From Empedobacter brevis NBRC 14943 = ATCC 43319 (lineage in GTDB: Bacteria; Bacteroidota; Bacteroidia; Flavobacteriales; Weeksellaceae): a stretch of 50,996 nucleotides of DNA. Positions 8,935 through 20,300 of the stretch are shown here, piece after piece; the stretch's first letter is position 1, and each line of letters begins with the position of its first letter. Position numbers and translations under genes: made by a program. The notes below the pieces were generated by a model. It ran no database searches. It was not told the origin of the DNA and worked only from the letters and a program-made list of their open reading frames with translations. Location of the stretch: contig NZ_KB908297.1 in the NCBI RefSeq assembly GCF_000382425.1, forward strand, positions 159,792 through 210,787. Reading direction: 5' to 3'.

Positions 8935-9597
8935 TTAGAATGAATATCCAACTCCGAAAGAAAATGAATGATTTTTAACATCAGGCCCCACTTGAGTTCC
9001 GTTATCAGTGTTTTCGGTTATTTTTGTTAGTCCCATATAATATCTTGCACCAACATTGATATTATCTGTTACATTATAACCTAAACCAAAGTTTACACCA
9101 AAATCAAAGTTTTTTACATCATCCTTTACATCAACTTTCTTTTCTGTCGTATAAACCATATTATTGGCATATGTACTTGTTTGTTGTTTGTTACTTGCAT
9201 ACATATTAAATCCAAACTGTGGTCCAGCCTCAACATTGAAACGTGATGCTGCCGGATAGTATTTAAACATGACAGGAACTTGAATGTAATCTAAAGTCGT
9301 TTTATTTTTATATTTAACAGTTGCATTCCCTACTTCTGTCACTTCATCTTTGTACTTTCCACCCATTCTTGTAAAATTCACCTCCGGTTGAACAGCAAAT
9401 TGATCTGTAAGTGGAAAATGGCCATAAATACCGGCACTAAAACCAACTTTATAATCGTTGTCTTTTATATCTTTCCCATTAAATGAAGACATGTTTACAC
9501 TTGATTTGATACCAAACTGTGATGATGTTGTTTTTTCTTGTGCGCTCAAACTTACTACACCTAACATTGCTGCAGCAATAAAAAATAATTTTTTCAT
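8935..9597 (-). CDS. PorT-like outer-membrane beta-barrel protein
   Basis: A 220-residue porin-like protein. Residues 1-19 form a signal peptide ending in Ser-Ala-Gln. The rest alternates beta strands (FGIKSSVNMS, VGFSAGIYGHFPL, FAVQPEVNFT, and others) and ends in FGVGYSF, a typical terminal strand with a C-terminal Phe for outer-membrane insertion. The size fits an 8-stranded barrel of the PorT/OMP_b-brl group. Function unknown. A sigma-54-like promoter element lies 42 bases upstream (9639-9654), shared with the next barrel gene. Confidence 0.85.
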   Translation of the reverse strand: MKKLFFIAAAMLGVVSLSAQEKTTSSQFGIKSSVNMSSFNGKDIKDNDYKVGFSAGIYGHFPLTDQFAVQPEVNFTRMGGKYKDEVTEVGNATVKYKNKTTLDYIQVPVMFKYYPAASRFNVEAGPQFGFNMYASNKQQTSTYANNMVYTTEKKVDVKDDVKNFDFGVNFGLGYNVTDNINVGARYYMGLTKITENTDNGTQVGPDVKNHSFSFGVGYSF

Positions 9598-9638
9598 CTT
9601 TATAAATTTTATAGTTCTAATTATGATGCAGACATAAT

Positions 9639-9654
9639 TTCAACTCTTGTGCCA
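9639..9654 (-). promoter_or_regulatory. Sigma-54-like promoter element (first barrel gene)
   Basis: The minus strand reads TGGCACAAGAGTTGAA, which matches the -24/-12 consensus TGGCAC-N5-TTGC at every fixed position except the last (A for C). It lies 42 bases before the ATG, so transcription would start about 30 bases before the gene. A near-identical element precedes the neighbouring gene. Confidence 0.5.
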
Positions 9655-9754
9655 AATAGTGTTAAATAGGCTTACACATAACAAAACAAAGCTGAATAAC
9701 AGTTATTTAAATTTAAAACTTTAACATTATAAAGAACATCCAAATACAAAAAAA

Positions 9755-9784
9755 AAAAAGCCACATCTTTCGATGTAGCTTTAT
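9755..9784 (-). terminator. Terminator of the second barrel gene
   Basis: AAAGC(C)ACATC and GATGT-AGCTTT form a stem with one bulge around TTTC, flanked by a long A run on the plus strand that is a T run on the minus strand. Confidence 0.8.
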
Positions 9785-9805
9785 CAATTATAAGTTTTTC
9801 TTTTA

Positions 9806-10321
9806 TTAGAATTTGTAAGCAAATCCTAAAGATACCGCATCAACATTTGAATTTTTAAAGTTGTCATTGTCAATAGAAATACCTTTATATCCGGCATATA
9901 CGTCAAAACTAGCTCCTGAATATCCGAATTTAGGTTGCCAGAATAATCCCCCATCAGTATTCTTATTTGTTCCAAAAGCATAACCTAAATCAGCTCCAAT
10001 AAATAAATTATTGCTGAATTCGTACTTAGCAGTTGCCGCTAAAGGAATAAAACCGAAATCGTCAACCTCATAAGTTACCTGGTTATTGATTTTAATGTCT
10101 TTTCCAATAAAATGATCATAACCAACTTTAGCTCCTAATTTGAAATTATTTGAAATTGGATGCAAATAAGCCAAATCAACTCCAAGGTTGAAAGATGAAA
10201 TATCTGCAGCTGATCCTACTGGAATACCTACGTGTACTGTTCCTTCTACTCCTGATGTCTGAGCTGAAACTCCTACCATTCCTGCAACTGCAAAAGCAGC
10301 TGTTAATAATACTTTTTTCAT
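9806..10321 (-). CDS. Outer-membrane beta-barrel protein
   Basis: A 171-residue protein with a signal peptide ending in Val-Ser-Ala-Gln (residue 21) and about eight predicted amphipathic strands. It ends in VSLGFAYKF, the usual outer-membrane terminal strand. It shares the general fold of the barrel encoded by the adjacent gene, though the sequences are not close. Function unknown. A sigma-54-like element lies at 10373-10388. Confidence 0.85.
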   Translation of the reverse strand: MKKVLLTAAFAVAGMVGVSAQTSGVEGTVHVGIPVGSAADISSFNLGVDLAYLHPISNNFKLGAKVGYDHFIGKDIKINNQVTYEVDDFGFIPLAATAKYEFSNNLFIGADLGYAFGTNKNTDGGLFWQPKFGYSGASFDVYAGYKGISIDNDNFKNSNVDAVSLGFAYKF

Positions 10322-10372
10322 TTTATAATGTTTTAAAATATTTTACAATTTTGTTAAACCTGTTTGTACAAT

Positions 10373-10388
10373 TTCAATTTATATGCCA
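10373..10388 (-). promoter_or_regulatory. Sigma-54-like promoter element (second barrel gene)
   Basis: The minus strand reads TGGCATATAAATTGAA, aligning without gaps with the element at 9639-9654 (TGGCA-N6-TTGAA in both). It lies 52 bases before the ATG. Confidence 0.45.
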
Positions 10389-10460
10389 AACTTGTAATTT
10401 TAAAACCAATAAATAACATGAAATTTAACAATCATTTAATATTCAACTCATTATTCTAAT

Positions 10461-10494
10461 AAAAAAGCTCCGAAATAATTTCGGAGCTTTTTTG
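10461..10494 (-). terminator. Terminator of the DUF2723 gene
   Basis: AAAAAAGCTCCGAAA and TTTCGGAGCTTTTTT form a 15-bp stem with a short loop 20 bases downstream of the DUF2723 stop. Confidence 0.92.
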
Positions 10495-10512
10495 TTTTTT
10501 ATGTGATTTGAC

Positions 10513-13500
10513 TTATTGTCCTACCATTTTATATAAAATATTCTGCTGTTGTTTCGCATAATTGGTATCAATTTCTGCTGCAACACCGATCATTTCATCT
10601 AAATAGTTGAACTGATTCATAATTTTCGATTGATCAGCAGCGTCTACTTTTCCATCTGCAATTACTTCTTTATATAACGTTTCAAATTTTTTCAGAATTG
10701 GGTTATAAGCTGATTCAAAAACTTTAAGTGCTTTTTCTTTATCCCCTCTTTCTCCTAAAGCTGAAGCTTCGTTGTAAATTGACATCATCAAATCATTTTT
10801 AGCAGAAGCCAAATCTGATCCTACTGAATATCCCTTTCCAGAAGGTAACGATTCCAGGAACGTGATTTTAGCATTTGCTTCTTTACGCACGTGCGCAAAT
10901 AAATCTTGTGCTTTTTTATCTTCTCCTGCTTTCAAGTATATCCCCGCAATTCTGCTCACACCGTAACCAATATCATATTTGGCTAAGGCAGGAATTTCTA
11001 ACATAACTTTATCTAAAACCTGAACCGCTTCTTTTTTACGCCCGGCCTTTAATAAATCGTCTGCCAAACGAACTGCTGTATTTCTATAAGTAGACGTATA
11101 ATTACGTTCTGTTAAACTAAATGACGCATCAGGATTATTATACCCAGACCATTTGTACGAATTGAATGTTCTTAACAGCGCATCATTATCAGAAGCTCCG
11201 ATTATTCCCCCTTTACCAAAAGGTGTATAAATAGGAACCAATTTGTAACTCATACCAGCATTCAATAAATAATCGTTCATATAGAAAGTGTTTTCCGGAT
11301 CAGAAACTCCTCCTCCACTAAAATAAATAGGACGATCCCAATTGTATTTCGCCATCATAGACAACAACAATAAATTGTTTTTAAATAAACTTGATGATTT
11401 AATATTTATCGTAATAGAATCTACTATTTTATCTGCATCTTTAGGATTAACAATTCCATATTTTAAAGCATTTGCTTTATTAACAGGAACGACAATTTTA
11501 GAAACCGGTAAATAGTTTGCTTGTCCGATTGGATATCCAAAATAATCTGCTAAAGCTTGTTTCTCCGGAGATTTATTATTCAAAATAAAATCCATGGCTT
11601 CCTTCGCAGTCATGCTATCAGTTGTCAAATATTTTTGTAACGGTTTCAAATTATGGTAAACCGTCATCACTTGGTTTGGATCAATTTCCGGATCTGTCAA
11701 ATATTGGCCAACTTGTTCTATCGGTAGTTGACTCAACGTTTCTAACGTTTGATTAGACCCTGGTTTGATAAAACTATTCAATTGATCAAAAATATTCTTA
11801 ATCGAACCTCCAACCACAAAAATCTGATCATTTGTTCCAGATTGATAATCTTTCGGTTTCAAATCACTTGGAAGCGGTGCTGCATTATACGTTTTACGCA
11901 ATAATTGTTCTAAATTCCATGGAGAAGCGGCTAACGTTAAATTGGCAATTTTTACATCATCACGGAAATTTTCTGTTTCCTGTAATCCCCAAAGCGGATA
12001 AGTATCATTATCTCCGTATACAAACAGTATAGCATTTTTATCCAACGGATTCAGGTAATTATATGCCAAAGAATAAGCTACTGAACGTTCAGAACGATCG
12101 TGATCGTCCCAGTTTTGAGCACCCATCAAAATTGGAATTCCTGCTAAAATCACCGTTGTTCCAATTGCTAAAGATGGTTTCAATTCTTTTTTCATTAATT
12201 TCTGAAGCAATAAATATACACCTTGTACACCTAAACCTACCCAAATAGAAAACGCATAGAAACAACTTACCAAAGCATAATCACGTTCACGCGGCTCGAA
12301 AGGTTTAACAGAAGTATAGAAAATAATTCCGACACTTGTCAAAATAAATAAGGATAACAATGCCCACCAGTTTACAAAATTCCTGTTCAATTGCGTAAAT
12401 AAACCGATTAAGCCTAAAATTAATGGCAACATGAAATATACATTTGTTCCATCATTTTTATATTCATCCGGTAATTTTGATTGATCTCCTAAACGAGGGT
12501 TATCAATAAACGGAATACCAGAGATCCAATTTCCTTTTGTAATTTCGAAGTTCCCTTCTAAATCATTTTGACGACCGGAAAAATTCCACATAAAATAACG
12601 GATAAACATATAATTGATTTGGTAATCAATAAAGTAATTAAATTGCTCGCCGAAAGTTGGTGGTTCAATCTCTAAAATCTCACCATACTTTTTAAGCTCT
12701 GCAACTTTCAATTGACGGTTCTGACGTTTCTCTACCAATTCTGCATACATCTTTTGTGCTTCTTGATCTCCTGCATATTTGGCATTCAGCGAAAATTTTG
12801 GATAGGCATAAACCGCAGCATAATTTTCCATCACACTCGGATCCGGACTAAACATTTTCGGGAAAAACTTCACATATTTATCTTCATATGTATAATCTAA
12901 ACGATCTGAAACTTTCAAGTATTTACCTGTACGTAAATCTTTGATATATTCAGAACTACGAACTGTACTTTCCGGTGCCCCATTTGCATCACGCTTGATT
13001 CCATCATTTGCAATATGTGCTGTAAAAACCGGTCCATACATCACCGGCCAAGAACCATATTGTTCACGATTGAAGTAATCTAAAACACCTAAAGCGGTAT
13101 CAGGATCATTTAAATTCATGTGGGGATTTGCATTGGCACGAATTGGAATTACTAACCAACAAGAGAAACCAATCAACATAAAAATAACACACCATGAAAT
13201 GGTATTTAATAATGCTGAACCATATTTCTGCGTTAATTTGACAGCAAAATAGAATACCGCAATTAGTATAATGGTAGCAATAATTGTTCCTGAATTAAAA
13301 GGCATTCCCAAATTGTTCACCACATAAATCTCTGTTCTACCAAAGAAAGTCATCACAACTGGGAAAATTATTTTGAATACAAAAGCTAATATCACTAATG
13401 TAATCACATTTGCAACCAGAAAACTTTTGATTGTAAATTTATATTTACGGGCATAGTAAACAAAACAAACAGCAGGAATTGACAACATTGCCATCAAATG

Positions 13501-14097
13501 CACTCCGATTGACAAACCTATGACCAATGAGATAACCACCAGCCATTTATTTCCACGAGGTGTATCCGCTACTTGATCCCATTTTGTAATCAACCAGAAT
13601 AGTAAAGCTGTAAAGAAAGAAGCCATTGCATATACTTCTCCTTCTACTGCCGAAAACCAAAAAGTATCACTAAACATAAAAACCGCTGCACCAACTAATC
13701 CGCTTCCTAACGCAATTATTTTCTGAGAAGTACTCATCTCAATTGTATCAACATTGATCGGATCTTGTGTCTTTGCAAACATTTTACGCACAAAATATGT
13801 AATTGTCCAAAACAATAACATAATTGTTCCTGCGCTATACAAAGCAGAAGTACTGTTGATTAAAATTGCATATTTACTACCATCACCAAATGCTAAACCT
13901 GACCAAACTGCTCCCACAATCTGAAATAAAGCGGCACCCGGTGCATGCGTAATTCCTAATTTTGCTGATGATACAATGTATTCACCACAATCCCATAAAC
14001 TTAGGTAGCGTTCCATCGTTGCCAAGTATAATACAGAGGCTATCAGGAACATAGCTAAACCTAAGATGTTATTCCATTTTTTGAAATTTATCTCCAT
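10513..14097 (-). CDS. DUF2723 membrane protein (TMEM260-type glycosyltransferase)
   Basis: A 1194-residue polytopic protein. Residues 5-340 hold about ten membrane helices with the DUF2723 signature DCGEYIVSSAKLGITHAPG near residue 35, whose acidic residue resembles the catalytic Asp of GT-C O-mannosyltransferases. More helices lie near residues 555-665. The C-terminal ~500 residues are soluble, ending in repeated helix pairs that look TPR-like. Eukaryotic TMEM260 is a protein O-mannosyltransferase; Bacteroidota members may act in protein O-glycosylation, but that is inference. The start is set at the ATG giving Met-Glu-Ile-Asn; a TTG three codons earlier is a weaker choice. Monocistronic. 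Confidence 0.85.
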   Translation of the reverse strand: MEINFKKWNNILGLAMFLIASVLYLATMERYLSLWDCGEYIVSSAKLGITHAPGAALFQIVGAVWSGLAFGDGSKYAILINSTSALYSAGTIMLLFWTITYFVRKMFAKTQDPINVDTIEMSTSQKIIALGSGLVGAAVFMFSDTFWFSAVEGEVYAMASFFTALLFWLITKWDQVADTPRGNKWLVVISLVIGLSIGVHLMAMLSIPAVCFVYYARKYKFTIKSFLVANVITLVILAFVFKIIFPVVMTFFGRTEIYVVNNLGMPFNSGTIIATIILIAVFYFAVKLTQKYGSALLNTISWCVIFMLIGFSCWLVIPIRANANPHMNLNDPDTALGVLDYFNREQYGSWPVMYGPVFTAHIANDGIKRDANGAPESTVRSSEYIKDLRTGKYLKVSDRLDYTYEDKYVKFFPKMFSPDPSVMENYAAVYAYPKFSLNAKYAGDQEAQKMYAELVEKRQNRQLKVAELKKYGEILEIEPPTFGEQFNYFIDYQINYMFIRYFMWNFSGRQNDLEGNFEITKGNWISGIPFIDNPRLGDQSKLPDEYKNDGTNVYFMLPLILGLIGLFTQLNRNFVNWWALLSLFILTSVGIIFYTSVKPFEPRERDYALVSCFYAFSIWVGLGVQGVYLLLQKLMKKELKPSLAIGTTVILAGIPILMGAQNWDDHDRSERSVAYSLAYNYLNPLDKNAILFVYGDNDTYPLWGLQETENFRDDVKIANLTLAASPWNLEQLLRKTYNAAPLPSDLKPKDYQSGTNDQIFVVGGSIKNIFDQLNSFIKPGSNQTLETLSQLPIEQVGQYLTDPEIDPNQVMTVYHNLKPLQKYLTTDSMTAKEAMDFILNNKSPEKQALADYFGYPIGQANYLPVSKIVVPVNKANALKYGIVNPKDADKIVDSITINIKSSSLFKNNLLLLSMMAKYNWDRPIYFSGGGVSDPENTFYMNDYLLNAGMSYKLVPIYTPFGKGGIIGASDNDALLRTFNSYKWSGYNNPDASFSLTERNYTSTYRNTAVRLADDLLKAGRKKEAVQVLDKVMLEIPALAKYDIGYGVSRIAGIYLKAGEDKKAQDLFAHVRKEANAKITFLESLPSGKGYSVGSDLASAKNDLMMSIYNEASALGERGDKEKALKVFESAYNPILKKFETLYKEVIADGKVDAADQSKIMNQFNYLDEMIGVAAEIDTNYAKQQQNILYKMVGQ

Positions 14098-14302
14098 CTT
14101 ATTCAATAAACTATCTTGCGAAAATAAGATAAAAATTTGATATAGCTCAGGATTGAAAAGATTAAATTATGATTAGAATGTCTTTTATACAACAAAGATT
14201 TTAAGAATATTTTTATTTTATTTTCCCCATTTATAAACACTTAATTCTCATATTAACAAAACATCAAATGCTTAAAAATCGGACCACATTTCTTCAAATA
14301 GT

Positions 14303-14333
14303 TTTGATACTAAACTTTTTTCATCTAAATTTG
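14303..14333 (+). promoter_or_regulatory. guaB promoter (TTTG-N19-TAAATTTG)
   Basis: A perfect Bacteroidota-type promoter: TTTG at 14303-14306, 19 bases, then TAAATTTG at 14326-14333, matching TAnnTTTG. Transcription would start near 14338-14341, just after the first possible guaB ATG (14336), which argues for the second ATG at 14348. Confidence 0.75.
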
Positions 14334-14347
14334 CAATGCAAAAAGCA

Positions 14348-15808
14348 ATGCCTTTAACAGACAAAATTCTACAGACGGGCTTCACTTTTGACGATGTGTT
14401 ATTAGTGCCTGCCTACTCAGAGATATTACCGAACCAAGTATCTCTTCAAACAAGATTCACAGACAATATTACCCTTAATATTCCGATAGTTTCTGCTGCA
14501 ATGGACACGGTATCCGAAGCTAGATTAGCTATAGCATTGGCTCGTCAAGGAGGTTTATCTTTCGTTCACAAAAATATGACTATCGAAGAACAAGCAAGTG
14601 AAATTGATATGGTAAAACGTTCCGAAAACGGGATGATTTCTGATCCGATTACGTTATCACGTCATCATACTTTACAGGATGCAGTAAACTTAATGGAAAA
14701 ATATAAAATTTCCGGTTTACCTGTTGTCGAAGAAGACAGAACATTGGTTGGAATTATTACAAACCGTGATATTCGCTACCAGGAAAACTTCGATCAATTA
14801 GTAGAAGATGTAATGACAAAAGAAAATATCGTTACTTCTGATATTGATACAGATCTTAAAAAGGCAAAAGAAATCCTTTCTCGTTACCGTATTGAGAAAT
14901 TACCAATTATTGATGAAAACAATAAATTAATTGGATTAATTACCATTAAAGATATTGACAACTTAACAGAATTTCCTAATGCATGTAAAGACTCTAAAGG
15001 TCGTTTACGGGTAGGAGCTGGTGTTGGTGTTGGAGCAGATACATTAGAACGTGTTCAAGCCTTGGTAAATAAAGGCGTTGATATTGTCGCATTGGATTCT
15101 GCACACGGGCATTCTGCCGGTGTAATCAGTAAAGTGGCAGAAGTAAGAAACGCTTTTCCAGAATTAGATATTGTAGGGGGAAATATTGTGACTGCTGAAG
15201 CAGCTAAAGCTTTGATTGATGCAGGAGCAAATGCACTTAAAGTTGGTGTTGGACCGGGTTCTATTTGTACTACCCGTGTTGTAGCCGGTGTTGGTGTTCC
15301 CCAACTTTCTGCAATTCATGATGTACACAGTTATGCAAAAACGAGAAACGTATCTATTATTGGTGATGGAGGAATCAAATTATCCGGAGATATCGTAAAA
15401 GCAGTTGCTGCTGGTGCAAACTTGGTCATGCTAGGTAGTTTGTTTGCCGGTACAGATGAAGCTCCCGGTGAAGAAATCATTTTCCAAGGACGTAAATTTA
15501 AAGCTTACCAAGGAATGGGTTCTTTGGCTGCAATGAAACGTGGTTCTAAAGATCGTTATTTCCAAGCTGATGCAAAGAAATTAGTTCCTGAAGGAATTGA
15601 AGGACGCGTTCCTCACAAAGGTTCGATTGCTGATGTGGTTTACCAATTATGCGGTGGACTAAGAGCTGGAATGGGATACTGTGGAACTCCTACCATTCAG
15701 GATTTAATTGAAAATGGAAAATTTGTACGTATTACAGGTGCAGGTCTACATGAATCACATCCACATGATGTGGTGATTACAAAAGAAGCTCCCAACTATT
15801 CGAATTAA
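14348..15808 (+). CDS. guaB: Inosine-5'-monophosphate dehydrogenase
   Basis: Converts IMP to XMP with NAD+, the committed step to GMP, in the cytoplasm. The TIM barrel holds the catalytic loop GPGSICTTR, and two CBS domains are inserted between about residues 90 and 205. With the start at 14348 the protein has 486 residues and begins [19 protein letters not shown], lining up with other IMPDHs, which start about 13-15 residues before TFDDVLL. An ATG four codons earlier (14336) is in frame but lies only 2 bases after the -7 box. The gene ends before a convergent terminator. Confidence 0.97.
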   Translation: MPLTDKILQTGFTFDDVLLVPAYSEILPNQVSLQTRFTDNITLNIPIVSAAMDTVSEARLAIALARQGGLSFVHKNMTIEEQASEIDMVKRSENGMISDPITLSRHHTLQDAVNLMEKYKISGLPVVEEDRTLVGIITNRDIRYQENFDQLVEDVMTKENIVTSDIDTDLKKAKEILSRYRIEKLPIIDENNKLIGLITIKDIDNLTEFPNACKDSKGRLRVGAGVGVGADTLERVQALVNKGVDIVALDSAHGHSAGVISKVAEVRNAFPELDIVGGNIVTAEAAKALIDAGANALKVGVGPGSICTTRVVAGVGVPQLSAIHDVHSYAKTRNVSIIGDGGIKLSGDIVKAVAAGANLVMLGSLFAGTDEAPGEEIIFQGRKFKAYQGMGSLAAMKRGSKDRYFQADAKKLVPEGIEGRVPHKGSIADVVYQLCGGLRAGMGYCGTPTIQDLIENGKFVRITGAGLHESHPHDVVITKEAPNYSN

Positions 15809-15849
15809 GAAAACAATTATTAATTTGTTTTAAGAATTCATATCAAACA

Positions 15850-15879
15850 AAAAAACCACCTCTAAAGAGGTGGTTTTTT
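15850..15879. terminator. Bidirectional terminator between guaB and susD
   Basis: AAAAAACCACCTC and GAGGTGGTTTTTT form a 13-bp stem around TAAA. Confidence 0.92.
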
Positions 15880-15895
15880 ATTGTTGAAAATATTT

Positions 15896-17332
15896 TTAAA
15901 ATTTATCCCAGAAAAGTTTAGTTGTCAAAGCATCTCCTCCAATTGCAGAAGCTGCTTGGTCATAATTAACTTTATTAAGGTTTCTTTCTCGTACCGGATA
16001 AGTATATCTAAAAGGCACAGGTGTTTTTGTTTCCTGAGGAACATTTAACTTAGGTGCATCTAAGCGTCTCCAGACATTCCATCCTTCAAATCCTTTATTG
16101 TACATTGCAATCCAATATTGTTTACCAATTTTCTCTTTCCAAGTACCTGGAGCAGTCGCATATCCTACATTTGATTGAGCCAAATAACTATCAGCTTCTG
16201 CAGTTGTATTCCCCCAAAATTCAAATGAAGCTCTAATTGCTGCATTATAAAAACTTTCAGCGGTACCTCCAACAGCAATTCCTCTTGCCGCTGCTTCAGC
16301 TAACATGAATTGAACTTCCGTATAATCTAGTAATGTACCTGGATAACTCATACTTTCAAGTGTAGCAGAAATATGCGAATAACTATCGAATGGCGTTGCT
16401 AATCCATAAGTTCCTCCACTATAAATTCCTGCTCCTAAATTTTGTTTGAAAAATTTCGCTCTACGAGGATCATCTAAATCATTCATGTAATCAATAATTG
16501 TATTTGCTCCTACAAAATCATTTCTATCACTTTTAATTAAATCAATCCACAATGGATTTGTATAAGGCTCTGATCCTGTATAAACCAACGTAAAATTATC
16601 GGTTTGTGAAGTAAATACACCTGTATTAACAGCATTCATAATTGTTGAAGAAGCTAACGCCGCATCAACATCTGCTAGCTGAATACCTAATTTAAGCTGC
16701 AAAGATGCTCCGAATTTTTTCCATTTGTTTACATCTCCTTGGTAAATTATATCATTTGAACCAAATCCACCAGCATTTACATCCAATTTATTAGTAGAAG
16801 CTATAGCTCTTTTAATTAAATCGTCATAGATTGTTCTTGCATCGTCATATTTAGGATTTACATTTGCTGCACCTTGAAAAGCTTCAGTATATGGAATATT
16901 TCCAAATGTATCCACAAGCATTTGCCACGCTTGAACTTCCATTAAGTCAATAATTGCTTTTTGATTATCTTTTTCAGCTTGTAATAATGTATTATCATTA
17001 TCTACCATTTTTTTAGCTTCATTAAGATCATAAAGAACATTCATTGAAATTTCATTCCATAAACCATCACTTATATTTCTCCCTTCTAAATCATAATTAG
17101 TTTCTTGTGTATACTGTGTTTCATTCCAATATTGAGCAACTAATCTAAATATATTTTCATTTACATTTGTTGAAATCATTCTATAGAAATAACTTGTTGT
17201 TGCTCCTGTAACTAAATAACTAGCTGGAACCGCTTCCGGATTTATAGGATCATGATTCAACTTATCATATTCCTCATCAGTACATGAATTTAATGCAAAT
17301 ACAGTAACTAACCCTAATAATATCTTTTTCAT
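15896..17332 (-). CDS. SusD/RagB-family nutrient-binding outer-membrane lipoprotein
   Basis: A 478-residue surface lipoprotein that acts as the lid on its SusC partner. The signal peptide ends at the lipobox Leu-Asn-Ser-Cys; the following Thr-Asp-Glu-Glu is acidic, as in Bacteroidota surface-export signals. The N-terminal segment LNHDPINPEAVPASYLVTGA and the helical pattern fit the SusD_2 (PF12771) branch rather than classical starch SusD. It lies 12 bases downstream of susC and ends at a convergent terminator. No carbohydrate-active enzyme or peptidase is adjacent, so the substrate cannot be inferred; many SusD_2 pairs import peptides or other oligomers. Confidence 0.92.
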   Translation of the reverse strand: MKKILLGLVTVFALNSCTDEEYDKLNHDPINPEAVPASYLVTGATTSYFYRMISTNVNENIFRLVAQYWNETQYTQETNYDLEGRNISDGLWNEISMNVLYDLNEAKKMVDNDNTLLQAEKDNQKAIIDLMEVQAWQMLVDTFGNIPYTEAFQGAANVNPKYDDARTIYDDLIKRAIASTNKLDVNAGGFGSNDIIYQGDVNKWKKFGASLQLKLGIQLADVDAALASSTIMNAVNTGVFTSQTDNFTLVYTGSEPYTNPLWIDLIKSDRNDFVGANTIIDYMNDLDDPRRAKFFKQNLGAGIYSGGTYGLATPFDSYSHISATLESMSYPGTLLDYTEVQFMLAEAAARGIAVGGTAESFYNAAIRASFEFWGNTTAEADSYLAQSNVGYATAPGTWKEKIGKQYWIAMYNKGFEGWNVWRRLDAPKLNVPQETKTPVPFRYTYPVRERNLNKVNYDQAASAIGGDALTTKLFWDKF

Positions 17333-17344
17333 GTGATAATTCTT

Positions 17345-20300
17345 TTAAAATTGTACTTTAATACTAGCTCCTACTTCACGAATTGTAGGGTGTGCTCCTG
17401 ATTGATATCCTTGAATGTTCCCTGCACTTAATCCTGCTTCCGGATCTGACCAAGGTACATTTTTATGGATAATCCATAAGTTACGTCCAATTGCCGACAC
17501 CGATAATTTCTTAATAAAAGTACTATTCAGTAATCTTTCTGGCAAATCATAAGTTAACGTTACATTTCTTAACTTAACAAACGATGCATCATATATGTGA
17601 GCTTCTCTTGGAGCTGTTCCTGTTAAATACCCCCATGGATTTCCTCTACCATTACCATTACTAGCATCTACACGAATATCATTTGGTGACCCATCTTGTT
17701 TTACTCCTGGCAGAATAACTCCACCTCCATTTGCTATTGTGTTTCTCACAGGATTACCTAAATCATTTAGACCTGAAGTAAAGTTATCATATAATCCTGT
17801 TGCATATCCATACCATGTATCAAGCGAGAATACGTCTCCTCCTTTTTGAAAGTCAATTAAAAAACTTAGACTCAAGTTTTTATATGACACCATATTCTTT
17901 ATACCCCCAGTCCAATCCGGGTTCATATTTCCTATTACAGTTGTACTTGGTGAAGCTAAATATTGTCCGTTTGCCCCAACAACTTTATTTCCATTATCAT
18001 CATAAACAAATCCTGTTCCTCTAATCACACCATAAGCTTCTCCTACTTGAGCACCTACAGAAATTGAAGCCTGCATACCTGCTAATTGTAAATAGTCTAC
18101 ACCATCAGCTAATTTCAATACTTCATTCTTATTTTTTGCAAAATTAAACCCTAATCGCCATGTAAAATCTTCTGATTTTACAGGAACAACATTTAATGAA
18201 GCTTCAATTCCTTTATTAACCATATCTCCTGCATTCATCCAGATTGAAGATGCTCCAGAAGAAGATGATACATCAACCGGTGTAATTAAATCTACTGTTT
18301 TTCTATTGTAATAAGAAACGTCAAAACTTACTCTGTTTTTAAACATTGCCATCTCTAAACCTACTTCAAACTCATTCATTGATTCCGGTTTAAGGAATTG
18401 ATTTTTAAAACGAGATGGGTTTGTTGCTGAACCAACACCATTAAATGAAGCATTCAAAGCATAGGTATTATACAGATTATATAGATCTGTATCATTACCC
18501 ACTTTAGCATAATTCGCTCTCAATTTACCAAAATTGATAAATGATCCTTTCATTAATTCTGAAAACACAAAACTCCCGGAAACTGATGGATACCAATATC
18601 TATTCTGAGCTCCGCTCCATAAAGACGAAGATCTATCTGTTCTAATCGATCCATCTAAATAAAATAGATTGTAAAAACCAAAACTTGCTCTAGCATACAT
18701 CCCATCTACTTTCTTTGTCCCTCTAAATTGAGTAATATCTTCAGCTGTCAAAGCATTTTTAGAATTCGCTAAAGTATATAATCCAGGAATACTTAATCCT
18801 CCATTGGTTATTCCAATAAAACGATCGACTTTCTCCACACGTAGATTCCATCCTGCATTGGCATCTAAAGTAATATCCTCCGTAATATTTTTATTTACAT
18901 TAAAAATTACATCATAGTTATTTTCAGAAACAGATTGTTTAAAATACATGTACTCTCCAAGAGATCCAGCAGATCCTACGGCTACTCTTCCTTCTCTTAC
19001 TTCGTCATAATTATCAAAAGCATATCTACCCGTAACACTTAACCAACTATTTATTTTATAATCTAAAGACGCATTTCCCGTATAACGGTCACGAGAATCA
19101 TTTTGATAATTCTCATACCTCATCCAGTAATAGTTATCCGTATATTGTGGAGAATTATTCGTTAAACTTTTAACATTCCAAGATGCATTTTTCTTTGTTA
19201 ACAAATAAGCTTGTTCCTGTTCTTTTAAATCAACATTCACCTGCCACCATTGGCGAAAAGCCTGCATTGGATTTAAACCATCATATCCAGTTCCTACACG
19301 TCCTTTTCCTTTATTATTCGTATATATTATACTTCCTGTAGCTTTTAACTTATCTGTCAATTTATAATCTCCGCTAAAACTTAAAGTATTTCTCTTTAAT
19401 TCGCTATTAACTAAATTTCCATTCGTTAAATTATTTGTAAAACCAACTCTAAATCCTCCATCATCGTTACTTCCTGAAAAGGATGCTGAATTTACAAAAG
19501 TTGAAGAAATTCCCCATATAGAGTTAGGATCGTTCTTTGCTGCAACCCAAGGTGTTGCCATACCGAATTGAGGCATTCCTTCAAATAAGGAATTCCATTG
19601 ATAAACCATTAAATTTGGATCGAATGCTGCTCCATATGAAGCATCGGCTCCGAATTGTGTAACAAATGAATTATTTGGCCCTACTGTGAAATAAGGATTA
19701 TCAGGATGTCCCCCATCTGCAATAGATAATGGTCCGTAACCTGCTCCGTATTTTTTCTGGTATCGAGGTAAAGTTGCTTTATCTGCTGACCCTACTGTTA
19801 CTGCAGAATTAAACTCGACACCAATCCCTTTACTCTTTTTTCCTTTTTTAGTGGTAATCATGATAACACCATTCTGTCCTCTAGAACCGTAAAGCGCAGT
19901 CGCTGCAGCTCCTTTTAATACATTTAATGTCTCAATATCATTCGGGTTAATATCCGAAGCCGCATTTCCATAATCAAAACCACCTCTACCTGTTGTTTGA
20001 TTGGCAGTATTATATGTTCCATTATTAATTGGTGTGCCATCTACAACAACTAAAGCTTGGTTATTTCCGAACAAAGAACCAAAACCACGAATAACCATAT
20101 TAGATGAACCTCCCATCGTACCAGAAGATTTAATATCTAACCCTGCTACTTCTCCTGATAATGCATCAGCAAAATTTGATACAGGTGTAGCTGAAATCGT
20201 TTCTCCTGATACTTGTTGAGTAGAGTATCCTAATGATTTTTTGTCACGTGTAATTCCCAATGCAGTTACTACTGCTCCTTCCAATTCTATTGTTTCCGTT

